A stretch of 64,000 nt of DNA from Chitinophaga oryzae. Its GTDB lineage: Bacteria > Bacteroidota > Bacteroidia > Chitinophagales > Chitinophagaceae. The stretch's first letter is position 1. Each line of letters opens with the position of its first letter. This document shows positions 17,606-25,457 of this stretch, one piece after another. The notes under the pieces are model-generated. The model was not told the DNA's origin. It saw only the letters and a list, made by a program, of their open reading frames with translations, and ran no database searches. The stretch is taken from positions 4,402,001 to 4,466,000 of the forward strand of contig NZ_CP051204.2 of NCBI RefSeq assembly GCF_012516375.2, read 5' to 3'. The position numbers were made by a program, and so were the translations under genes.

Positions 17606-18483
17606 CAATACGTATTTTTTCCGGTGAATAATTGTTTCATCAGTGCCTCCCTGACAGTTGCCACCTCGAAATTCATACAGCCGTTGCCGTATGGACAGGC
17701 TTCAAACAACAGAATGTCCAGGCAGGGACCACAGGAAGCGTTCCTGTAAAGGTTGGTAAGGTTGTTATGTCCCCAGATGACGGGGGCGGACGGGCCGAAG
17801 AGCGCCACGCCGGGCAATTGAAAAGTGTTGGAGGCGTGCGCGAAGCAGGACTCCACTCCTACAAACGCGCTGGCAGATCGCATCATGGCAAAGGACTCGC
17901 GGAAGGACAGCCCTGTCATATCCACAGCGCCGGCCACCGGTTTTTCTCCCTTTGCGCCCAGCTGAATAAAAGTATGGTCCGGCATGGATGCTACCAGGGC
18001 TTCCCATTTTTCGTGCGGCCAGTTTTTATTGGCGGAACAGCCGGTTACCGTTTGCATCAGTATCGGGCTTTTATGCCCGGCCAAACGACGGTCACCTGCC
18101 GCCAGCTCCTCTTCCCGCAGGTATAGTTCCACCCGTGGCGATTCCAGGTCAAGCCCTATCATCTCGCCGATGATCTTCATCGCGTGTTTCTGATAAAACT
18201 TGGTGGGATAAAGCGCGCCGTAGGCAGGCATCATAAAGGCATCCGGCCGGAGCCGGTACCGTATCCTGCTAAAGGGAGCATGCCCGAAAGTGAATTTTTT
18301 TAAGCTATCGATGTGCGGGTTGTGCCGGAAGATCTGCCGGTGGGGTTCCCGTGGATAAAAAACGCTGAGCCTGGCGTCGGGGAAACGGGCTTTGATCGCA
18401 CTGAATGCGGGCGTCAGCAATAATGCGTCTCCAACGCCGCCCCAGGAGATAATCCGGAAGTGTTTTCTCTTTTTTGTGTTCAT
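17605..18483 (-). CDS. Glycosyltransferase family 9 protein (heptosyltransferase-like)
   Basis: The 292-residue protein resembles ADP-heptose:LPS heptosyltransferases (GT-B fold). It opens with RIISWGGVGDALLLTPAFSA (about residues 9-28) and closes with the donor-site region MMRSASAFVGVESCFAHAS and PGVALFGPSAPVIWG. A C-terminal cluster of cysteines (CGPCLD, EACPYGNGC) is also seen in some GT9 enzymes and may bind metal. Within an NRPS operon it probably glycosylates the peptide rather than LPS; the donor sugar is unknown and no sugar-nucleotide genes are nearby. ATG 18492 is an alternative start. Confidence 0.8.
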   Translation of the reverse strand: MNTKKRKHFRIISWGGVGDALLLTPAFSAIKARFPDARLSVFYPREPHRQIFRHNPHIDSLKKFTFGHAPFSRIRYRLRPDAFMMPAYGALYPTKFYQKHAMKIIGEMIGLDLESPRVELYLREEELAAGDRRLAGHKSPILMQTVTGCSANKNWPHEKWEALVASMPDHTFIQLGAKGEKPVAGAVDMTGLSFRESFAMMRSASAFVGVESCFAHASNTFQLPGVALFGPSAPVIWGHNNLTNLYRNASCGPCLDILLFEACPYGNGCMNFEVATVREALMKQLFTGKNTY

Positions 18484-18484
18484 C

Positions 18485-18691
18485 TTAAGCATCCAGCAGT
18501 TTTTTAAATTCCGATAAGGCAAACTGGTATCTTATCTTCTCTTTGTACAGGAATTCCAGCAGCAGCGTTTTTCGCTCCTTATAGTGCTTCTGCATTTCTT
18601 CTTCCAGGGTGATGTCGATCACGGACAGTTGTTCTTCAAAAGTCTGTATGGCAGTATGTACTTTTTCATGGATACTTGTCATATGCTTCAT
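18485..18691 (-). CDS. 68-residue helical protein of unknown function
   Basis: It is a short, charged, almost entirely alpha-helical protein with heptad-like hydrophobics (VHTAIQTFEEQLSVIDITL and FLYKEKIRYQFALSEFKKLL), suggesting a coiled coil. It has no signal peptide. It sits one base upstream of the GT9 start and 57 bases after SbnB, inside the operon, so it is probably expressed. It is not an MbtH-like protein, which has a different conserved tryptophan-rich pattern. It may help a neighbouring enzyme, but nothing in the sequence proves it. Confidence 0.6.
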   Translation of the reverse strand: MKHMTSIHEKVHTAIQTFEEQLSVIDITLEEEMQKHYKERKTLLLEFLYKEKIRYQFALSEFKKLLDA

Positions 18692-18748
18692 GGGGACGGT
18701 ATTTTAAATCGATACAGTACAGGTTTCTTCGGGGCTGCCAAAAAGTTG

Positions 18749-19720
18749 TCAGGCGTTTTCCAGGACCGCGCCTACCGCGAGGCTGGCGGACAAATCATAA
18801 TAATACCGGGCCACCGCCATATCATACACAGACATGCCCATGGGGTTAAACATTACGGACCTGCCCGGACCATCGGCCAGGATACCGTCCAGCAGCACCG
18901 CTCCTATGGTGGCCACATCCTTTTCCTGTAACCCGTGATGCAGGTGCATCCATTCGATATCGGTGTTCTCGCGGCATACCTCCTCCCAGTTATCCACCAC
19001 GATCAGGTCTGCCGCCTGCATAAAGGCCGGTTCAAAATCTCTCAGCGAAACATTCAGGTAAAGGGCGCCGGCGCGTGGCGGACGGTCAATATACCGCTTG
19101 CCGGACACGGTACAGGTCATAAAAATATCAGCCTGGTCAAATACTTCTTCCCAGGACCCGCAACGCTCAACAGGTATCCCGGTGGTGGCAGCCACCTGTG
19201 ACAACACTTTTTCATTCAGGTCGTACACCAGCACCTTTTCTATGCTTTCGGCAAAAGCGCCGTTCAGCATGTCCAGATGCATTTGTCCTATCGGCCCCAT
19301 GCCGATGATGCCGGCCGTCAGTTTGCCGGGTGCTTTCCGGGCCGCCAGGTAGCTGTCTGTCACAGCGCCCGTTACGCCGGCGGTACGAATGGCGCTGACC
19401 AGCGCAGTATTGATGATAGCATAGGGAACGCCGGTATCCGCTTCATTGAGGATGATCACCGAATGCGCACGAGGAATGTCTTTCGCAATATTACCGGGGA
19501 AACTCGCAATCCATTTGATGCCAGCGGTATCAAACGGACCGCCGAGATAGGCCGGCATGGCGATAATCCGGTTACGGGGATCTTTATATCTCAGGTAGGG
19601 CTTCAGCGGCTGGCTGTAGTCATTCCGCCGAATGGCCGCCGTAGCGTCGCGGATTGCCTGAAATACTTCCGGCCAGCTGGTACCCATTGCCCGTACGTCT
19701 TTTTCATTAATGTACTTCAT
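18749..19720 (-). CDS. sbnB: 2,3-diaminopropionate biosynthesis protein SbnB (ornithine cyclodeaminase family)
   Basis: The 323-residue NAD-dependent enzyme is expected to oxidise N-(1-amino-1-carboxyl-2-ethyl)-glutamate, made by SbnA, to 2-oxoglutarate and L-2,3-diaminopropionate. The ornithine cyclodeaminase/mu-crystallin fold is shown by the substrate region (AMPAYLGGPFDTAGIKWIAS, about residues 55-74), TGAVTDSYLAARKA and the Rossmann motif GIIGMGPIGQMH (about residues 138-149). Its start overlaps the SbnA end by 14 bases, as in known SbnA/SbnB pairs. The distinction from a true ornithine cyclodeaminase rests mainly on this pairing. Confidence 0.85.
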   Translation of the reverse strand: MKYINEKDVRAMGTSWPEVFQAIRDATAAIRRNDYSQPLKPYLRYKDPRNRIIAMPAYLGGPFDTAGIKWIASFPGNIAKDIPRAHSVIILNEADTGVPYAIINTALVSAIRTAGVTGAVTDSYLAARKAPGKLTAGIIGMGPIGQMHLDMLNGAFAESIEKVLVYDLNEKVLSQVAATTGIPVERCGSWEEVFDQADIFMTCTVSGKRYIDRPPRAGALYLNVSLRDFEPAFMQAADLIVVDNWEEVCRENTDIEWMHLHHGLQEKDVATIGAVLLDGILADGPGRSVMFNPMGMSVYDMAVARYYYDLSASLAVGAVLENA

Positions 19721-20678
19721 GGTGTATGTTTTGAATGTTGGCTTTTACCCACGCCTCATTGTAGATGCTGTTCATATAGGCGCTGCCGTTATCCGGTATG
19801 ATCATCAGGTTAATGTTGCCGTCGTTGTTGATATGGTATTTCTCGTTAAACAGCTGCATCGCCCTGAAAACGGCGCCGGCAGAGGCGCCGCCGAGGATAT
19901 TCTGCTCTTTCAGCAGCGAATGGCATCCCTGTACGATGTCCCATTGCGACAGGACCATAGCCTCATCAATCAATGCCTTATCGATCATAGCGGTCCGCAT
20001 ACTGGAGCCCAGGCCGGACAAACGGCGGACAGCGGGCTTGTCGCTGAATATCAGCGACCCTTCCACATCTACGGCGATTATTTTCACACGGGGAAACTTC
20101 TCCTTCAGCCGCATGGACAGCCCTGTAATGGTACCTCCAGAGCTTACGCTGACAAACACATAGTCCAGCCGGCCAAAGTTGTTGTTGATCTCCCTGCCAA
20201 GCGTATGATAATAACAGAGATAGTTATCGTCATTTTCATACTGGTTAGGGTTAAAGGCCCCGGGCACCGTCCTGACGAGGCGCTGTACTTCCCGTATCCT
20301 GTTGAGCAAAAAGCCTCCGGTTTCATCCCGCTCCTCCACTTTCACCACTTTCCACGATAACATCCGCAATACGGCGGCTTTCTCTTCGGTAATATTGGGA
20401 TCAACCACAGGGATGAACTTCAGGCCCAGCCTGTTGCAGATGCCGGCGAGTGCGATCCCGAAATTACCGGACGTGGATTCTATCACCGTAGATTCGGGGC
20501 CTACGAGCCCGCGGGCAATGGCATTCTTCAGGATATACAGGGCGGGACGGTCTTTAATGCTGCCCATCAGGTTGTGATACTCCAGTTTGGCATATACCGC
20601 TCCCGGACCGGTACACTTATACAGCGGGGAATTCCCGATCAGGTTTTCCAGCCCGCTTAAATTGTCTGCTAGGTTCAT
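19707..20678 (-). CDS. sbnA: 2,3-diaminopropionate biosynthesis protein SbnA (cysteine synthase-like PLP enzyme)
   Basis: The 323-residue fold-type II PLP enzyme in staphyloferrin B biosynthesis joins O-phospho-L-serine and L-glutamate to give N-(1-amino-1-carboxyl-2-ethyl)-glutamate. It opens with LENLIGNSPLYK. The PLP lysine is K42 in GSIKDRPA, the substrate loop is ESTSGNFGIALA (about residues 67-78), and the phosphate-binding loop is SSGGTITG. Cysteine synthases normally have N-P-x-x-S-x-K-D-R; the M-G-S-I-K-D-R here is SbnA-like. Together with SbnB it supplies Dap for an NRPS module whose pocket fits a short diamino acid. Confidence 0.85.
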   Translation of the reverse strand: MNLADNLSGLENLIGNSPLYKCTGPGAVYAKLEYHNLMGSIKDRPALYILKNAIARGLVGPESTVIESTSGNFGIALAGICNRLGLKFIPVVDPNITEEKAAVLRMLSWKVVKVEERDETGGFLLNRIREVQRLVRTVPGAFNPNQYENDDNYLCYYHTLGREINNNFGRLDYVFVSVSSGGTITGLSMRLKEKFPRVKIIAVDVEGSLIFSDKPAVRRLSGLGSSMRTAMIDKALIDEAMVLSQWDIVQGCHSLLKEQNILGGASAGAVFRAMQLFNEKYHINNDGNINLMIIPDNGSAYMNSIYNEAWVKANIQNIHHEVH

Positions 20679-20690
20679 GTTAGCTGCTTT

Positions 20691-21779
20691 TTATCGGGGT
20701 TGCAGTATTTCGATTTCTTCCGCTTTCTTCAGCACGTTGATATTACGCAGCGCAAAGCCGCTGTATCCATTGACCCGCTGTACCAGCTCATAAATAAAAA
20801 AGGGACGGTCGCTGATAGGCTTGATGAATTTTTGCAGCAGGAAAGCATCTCCTTCCTTGTCAATGATGATCCCTTTTTCTTCCAGGGCATCGATGTCTAT
20901 CATGCGGAAATCCTCGTCATTACGCAGCAACTCGTAGTACGCCGCAGGGAAACGGACAAAGTCCACCCCTTTGGCCGACAGTGCCAGCACGGTTTGCTGC
21001 AGGTCTTCCGTACTGAACGCCAGATGGTGAATACCGGGACCGAATTTGTTGATATTATCCTGTACTTTGGACGGCAACAAACAGTTTTCCGGTTCCGCAA
21101 TTACGAAAGTAAGCTGCTGGTCGTCTGTCTGATTGATGTTCAGTATCATGCCCGTCCTGTTCTCCGCGCTGCGCCCGATATTCTGTACCATGCTGGAGCC
21201 GATAACGGCGGTGAGGTAGTTGGTCCAATAAGCGGCTTCGTTGCTACGCACTTCTGCTGCCACATGGTCTACCGCCTGCAGCCACTCGCCTTCGGTCTGC
21301 CAGGCGGCGCTGTCCGGATGATAGCCGGGCTTGAAAGCGCCCTTGTAAGCCGTGCGGTTCACAAAAGTAATTTCGCTGTTGTCGTATAGTTTCACGGCGG
21401 CCTCTTCTACCCATCCGTGCGCATCTTCCGCCACAGCAGGCAGCTTCAGCGGAATGCCCCCATTGGCGACGCTCTCCTGGAAAGCGGATTTCACATCGTC
21501 GGTATGCAGGGCAATGCGCTTCACGCCGCAGTACTGCTGGGTGATATAGGACTCTACCTCCCTGGCGGCAGGTCCCTGCGCCGTGGGGTAAGCCGATGTG
21601 AGCACCAGCTGTACGTCGTTACTCTTCAACACATAAGAGGCCACGGTAGCAGCGCCGGTTTCGGCATTCATTTTGGCTACCGGTTTAAAGCCGAGGGCCT
21701 GCACATGCCAGTAGGCCAGCGCTTTGGCCATCGGTGTATATATTTCGATATAGTCTATCCGGAAGGATCTGTTTTTCAT
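20691..21779 (-). CDS. 4-hydroxymandelate synthase-like dioxygenase (HPPD/HmaS family)
   Basis: The 362-residue Fe(II) dioxygenase has two VOC-type halves. The expected iron ligands are the His of VDHVAAEV (about residue 170), the second His of GIHHLAF (about residue 250) and the Glu of FIYELVQR (about residue 328). HPPD and HmaS both act on 4-hydroxyphenylpyruvate, giving homogentisate or 4-hydroxymandelate. Here the strand usually ending in N-E-P in HPPD reads LTFVIAEP, and the final helix, G-N-F-K-A-L in HPPD, reads RNINVL; both are closer to what I recall of HmaS (LTLIEP, SSNIKAL). The neighbours (oxidase, aminotransferase, hydroxylase, NRPS) favour HmaS. HPPD cannot be excluded by eye. 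Confidence 0.8.
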   Translation of the reverse strand: MKNRSFRIDYIEIYTPMAKALAYWHVQALGFKPVAKMNAETGAATVASYVLKSNDVQLVLTSAYPTAQGPAAREVESYITQQYCGVKRIALHTDDVKSAFQESVANGGIPLKLPAVAEDAHGWVEEAAVKLYDNSEITFVNRTAYKGAFKPGYHPDSAAWQTEGEWLQAVDHVAAEVRSNEAAYWTNYLTAVIGSSMVQNIGRSAENRTGMILNINQTDDQQLTFVIAEPENCLLPSKVQDNINKFGPGIHHLAFSTEDLQQTVLALSAKGVDFVRFPAAYYELLRNDEDFRMIDIDALEEKGIIIDKEGDAFLLQKFIKPISDRPFFIYELVQRVNGYSGFALRNINVLKKAEEIEILQPR

Positions 21780-21810
21780 AACAATATTTTCAGGTGTTTT
21801 TAAAAAAGTA

Positions 21811-23895
21811 TCAGATGGTGGTATCAGCGATCAAAGGCAGCGGCCCTTTGATACCTGTCACATTCCAGCGAACAAACTGTGCTAACTGTTTTACGCCTTT
21901 TTCTATCATATCACGGGAGAGGTTGGAGAAAGTGAGCCGTATTTCGTTTTCTCCGCCGCCTTTCAGGTAGAAATAACGCATGGGGCTGAAGATGACGTTG
22001 AACCGGCTGGCGCTGTCTACCACAGACTGATCGTCCACTTCGAACGGCAGGGACATCTTGATGAAGAACCCGCCTTCCGGCCTGGTCCAGCGAATGCCCG
22101 CCGCCCAGTCGTGTTCCTGCGGGTTGAAGTATTTGTCCAGCGACGCCAGCATATGATCCCGCTTCATTTTATAGCTCTCAAATTTTGCCCTGTTCCATTC
22201 GCTAAGCCGGAAGTTCTTGGCCAGCAATACCCCGCCCAGCATGGCCTGGGTAATGCCGGAAGTATTGTTTGTCATCTGCGCTTTTACTTTCGTCATCTCA
22301 TCGATCAGGGACACCCGGTCTCCCCGGTGGTTCTCCACCCGTTGCCCGCCTACGATCATGCCCATCCGCAACCCCGGGAAGAGCGACTTGGAGAATGACC
22401 CTACGTACAACACCCTGCCGTAGCGGTCGAGTGATTTAAGCGTCGGGTTTTTCTTCTGCGCGTACGTGAAACTGTTATAGACACTGTCTTCCAGGATCAG
22501 GAAGTTGTACTGCTGCGCCATTTCGAGCAGCTTCAACCTGTTGCCGATGGGCATACAGGAACCGGAAGGGTTCTGATAGTCGGGAATAACATACAACAGT
22601 TTCACCCGCTTTCCGGAGCCGTTAATGGTCAGTATCTTGTCTCTTAACAATTTGAGGTCAATACCTTCTTCATCGGTCCCCACGCCGGCTATGTTATAGT
22701 TAAACACTTTCGCGAAAGCGCTGACGCCGATGTAACCGGGATCTTCCACAAGGACCACATCTTTTTCCTGCTGGCACAGCGTTCCCACTACAATACCAAA
22801 TGCTTCCTGCGCACCTACTGTCATCAGGATATCTTCTCCCGTCACCTTAATATCCTCCTCCACTTTCAGGTATTCCGCTACCAGGTCGTTGATAAAGCCT
22901 TTTGTTTTGCCATACTGCCCGATCCTGTTGACCACCTCATTCCTCGAGCTGCCTGTTTTTTCCATACGGTAACGGACATACGTATCAAAGCTGGCAATGT
23001 GGTCTTCTATATCAAAAAAACGCTCGTCGGGCTGACCCGCCACAAAGGAAACAGCGTCGGGGTATTTGAACTGGGTATCGTTGAGAAAGCCGATCACATC
23101 ATTAAACTCCCTTCCGATATGATCGTTCAGGGAAAAATTGCGAACAACATTATCCTGTTCCGGCAACAGCAAATGGTCTATCAGTTTCTCCTCCAGTCCT
23201 TCTATGACATTAAACAGTTCATCAAAGGAGTTGATCACAAAATACTGCTGTTGCAGTTTATAGGGGTTGTAGGGCGTATTCATTACCTGGTCGAGCGAAA
23301 AGGGATAAACAGGTGCAGCGCCGCTGGCGATATTGGCCCGCTCTTCCGAGGAGGTGATGATAGCGCCGCCATACGCTTTGCTTTCGCCGTTTTCCATGAT
23401 AAGGCCCATCTCATAAGTGAACCAGTAGAGGCGTCCAAGGAAATCCACGGCCCTGTCATTGTTCACATACTTCAGCGCGATGATGCTGTAGGAAGTCAGG
23501 AAGCGTGTGAATTTTTCATTGGTGAGCAACGGAAGGTGGCCGTAAACGTCATGAAATATATCGGGTTGCTCACTGAAGTCCAGTTCATGAGGCTGACGGA
23601 TATAAACGGTGACGGGGTATTTTTTATTGATCAGCATATAGAAGAAGTCCCTGGTAGGTATCAACCCCGACACGGGCACCAGTGTCCATCCTGATATAGC
23701 TTCCAGACGGCGGCTGATATCTTCTATCCGCACGATCCGCCGGTCGTCGAGGCGCAGCTTTTCATACCCTTCGAGGTATGCGCTGGCGAGGTGTTCATTT
23801 CCCAACTGGTTTTGTTTCTGAAACAATTGCGACCAGGTATGATGGTCGGCTTCCTGATACAGGCTGTCATCCTGTGTAACGAACGGTGAAGACAT
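21811..23895 (-). CDS. Fused phenylalanine 4-hydroxylase and PLP-dependent aminotransferase
   Basis: This is one 694-residue open frame with two enzymes. Residues ~1-250 are an aromatic amino acid hydroxylase: the iron ligands H-D-V-Y-G-H (about residues 115-120) and the Glu in WFTYEMGLI (about residue 162). From ~280 onward is a fold-type I aminotransferase of the MocR/2-aminoadipate branch (HpgT-like): DVVLVEDPGYIG, YVIPDYQNPSGS and the PLP lysine in VGSFSKSLFPGLRMG (about residue 502). Hydroxylase could make Tyr from Phe; the aminotransferase could deaminate Tyr to 4-hydroxyphenylpyruvate and later aminate 4-hydroxyphenylglyoxylate to hydroxyphenylglycine. The ATG at 23895 is preferred; a TTG 11 codons upstream is also possible. 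No frameshift is needed, so the fusion looks real. Confidence 0.85.
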   Translation of the reverse strand: MSSPFVTQDDSLYQEADHHTWSQLFQKQNQLGNEHLASAYLEGYEKLRLDDRRIVRIEDISRRLEAISGWTLVPVSGLIPTRDFFYMLINKKYPVTVYIRQPHELDFSEQPDIFHDVYGHLPLLTNEKFTRFLTSYSIIALKYVNNDRAVDFLGRLYWFTYEMGLIMENGESKAYGGAIITSSEERANIASGAAPVYPFSLDQVMNTPYNPYKLQQQYFVINSFDELFNVIEGLEEKLIDHLLLPEQDNVVRNFSLNDHIGREFNDVIGFLNDTQFKYPDAVSFVAGQPDERFFDIEDHIASFDTYVRYRMEKTGSSRNEVVNRIGQYGKTKGFINDLVAEYLKVEEDIKVTGEDILMTVGAQEAFGIVVGTLCQQEKDVVLVEDPGYIGVSAFAKVFNYNIAGVGTDEEGIDLKLLRDKILTINGSGKRVKLLYVIPDYQNPSGSCMPIGNRLKLLEMAQQYNFLILEDSVYNSFTYAQKKNPTLKSLDRYGRVLYVGSFSKSLFPGLRMGMIVGGQRVENHRGDRVSLIDEMTKVKAQMTNNTSGITQAMLGGVLLAKNFRLSEWNRAKFESYKMKRDHMLASLDKYFNPQEHDWAAGIRWTRPEGGFFIKMSLPFEVDDQSVVDSASRFNVIFSPMRYFYLKGGGENEIRLTFSNLSRDMIEKGVKQLAQFVRWNVTGIKGPLPLIADTTI

Positions 23896-23937
23896 AAGCT
23901 TTCGATTTTTAAAGGAATACTCAAACAATAAATAATT

Positions 23938-25338
23938 TTAGAGGGCAGCCTTGCCGGGGTTCATAATATTCCCGGGATCCAGCATGGATTTGATTTGCCG
24001 CGTCAGCGACAAGCGGTTTTCATCAAATTGCAGCGGCAGGTATTGTTGCTGCAGCCATCCGATACCATGTTCGCCGGACACGACGCCGCCATGGGTGGTA
24101 ACATATGCATAGATTTCGTCAGCAGCGGCGTCCAGGGCTGCCAGTTCCGCCTGTGTTGCTTTGTTGCCCACTAACAACATGGCATGAGGGTTGCCGTCCA
24201 GTGCATGGCCAAAACAGATCAGCGGTACCTGGTGGCGGTTGCATATAGCCGTTACCGTTTCTATGTATTGCTGCAGGCCGCTCAACGGTACGCAGGCGTC
24301 CACATCGCGATAGGTGGTACCGAAGCTGTTCATCGCTTCGCCGATGGCATAACGCAGTTTGCTCACCCGCTCTTTCTCCGCGGCAGTAGTGGCTACCAGC
24401 ACATCCACGCAACGATGCTGCTGCAAAATGGCGGACACGGTATCCAGCCGGTGGTCCATGATGACCTGGTCCGGCTCCTGGAATTCGATCAGCAGGTGTG
24501 TATTGATACCATCCTGCACCAGTGGCTGGCGTTCTTTCAGGTAGGCGGCGGTGAGCTGCAGCGCGTTCTCACAAATCAGTTCTGTCGCCGTAGGCGACAA
24601 CTCAGCAACTTTCAGGGCCATCACCATTCCAAGCGCATCTTCCAGGCAGCAAAATCCAGCCAGCAGCATTACTTCCGTCCGGGGCCGGGGTATCAGCCGG
24701 TACACTACTTTGGTGATCACGCCCAGTGTGCCTTCACTTCCCACAAACAACTGCGTGGGATTGACACCGGTGGCATTCTTCCTGACATTGGCGCCTGTCC
24801 ATATGATACGGCCGTCAGGGAGCACTACTTCCAGGTTCATGACCTGCTGTGCAGTAGTGCCATACCTGCAGGACCTGATGCTGCCGGCGTTCGTGGCGAC
24901 ATTCCCTCCCACAAAGGAAAAGTTCATACTGCTGGGAGCTACCGGCAGGTAGAGGCCCTGTTGTTCTACCGCCTTACACAGATCAGCGGTAACGACACCC
25001 GCTTCCGCGATCACATAGCCGTCAACGTTATAAATGCCAAGAATACGGTTTAGCCGCTCGAGAGAGAGTACCACGCCTCCCTGTACGGGCAGGGCGGCGC
25101 CGGCCACCCCGCTGCCTCCTCCCCGGGGGACCACGGCGATGTTGTGACGGTTGCAGTACTGTAGTATTTTGCTGATCTCTTCGGGGCTACCCGGTTTAAC
25201 GAGGAGGTCGAAAGGAAAATGGAGATGCAGCGTCTGGTCCGATCCATAAGGGTACAATACCTCCGGATCGGACGACACATAAGCGCTGCCGCAGATATCT
25301 TCCAGATAGCTGCGGAGCGCGCTGACAGGAGCGTTCAT
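23938..25338 (-). CDS. GlcD/D-lactate dehydrogenase-type FAD-linked oxidase, probable hydroxymandelate oxidase
   Basis: The 466-residue flavoprotein is of the vanillyl-alcohol-oxidase fold. The FAD domain shows VVPRGGGSGVAGAALPV (about residues 67-83), FVGGNVATNAGSIRSCRYG and FVGSEGTLGVITKV. The C-terminal metal/substrate site shows GHALDGNPH (usual form GHIGDGNLH) and SGEHGIG. The family oxidises alpha-hydroxy acids, mostly D isomers. In this operon the fitting substrate is 4-hydroxymandelate, giving 4-hydroxyphenylglyoxylate. Classical pathways use the unrelated FMN enzyme Hmo (lactate oxidase fold) for this step. It is 9 bases upstream of the fused hydroxylase-aminotransferase frame. Confidence 0.8.
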   Translation of the reverse strand: MNAPVSALRSYLEDICGSAYVSSDPEVLYPYGSDQTLHLHFPFDLLVKPGSPEEISKILQYCNRHNIAVVPRGGGSGVAGAALPVQGGVVLSLERLNRILGIYNVDGYVIAEAGVVTADLCKAVEQQGLYLPVAPSSMNFSFVGGNVATNAGSIRSCRYGTTAQQVMNLEVVLPDGRIIWTGANVRKNATGVNPTQLFVGSEGTLGVITKVVYRLIPRPRTEVMLLAGFCCLEDALGMVMALKVAELSPTATELICENALQLTAAYLKERQPLVQDGINTHLLIEFQEPDQVIMDHRLDTVSAILQQHRCVDVLVATTAAEKERVSKLRYAIGEAMNSFGTTYRDVDACVPLSGLQQYIETVTAICNRHQVPLICFGHALDGNPHAMLLVGNKATQAELAALDAAADEIYAYVTTHGGVVSGEHGIGWLQQQYLPLQFDENRLSLTRQIKSMLDPGNIMNPGKAAL

Positions 25339-25457
25339 AAAAGCAGAAAAGAAATGATAAAAGGATACAGCTATCGCTACGGTAACTGCCAGTCAGCGTT
25401 ACCACGATAAAGGAAAGCCGGTGGAAAGGGTTATTCCGGCTATAATGGAAAAGGTAT

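Noticed and set aside
18485..18691. MbtH-like protein
   Set aside because: The length is similar, but the conserved N-x-E-x-Q-x-S-x-W-P pattern of MbtH proteins is absent.
18749..19720. Ornithine cyclodeaminase making proline
   Set aside because: The overlap with an SbnA-like gene and the Dap-type A domain fit SbnB better.
20691..21779. Catabolic HPPD of tyrosine degradation
   Set aside because: The residue replacements and the operon neighbours favour hydroxymandelate synthase; no homogentisate dioxygenase or other catabolic gene is nearby. Kept as an alternative, not as the main call.
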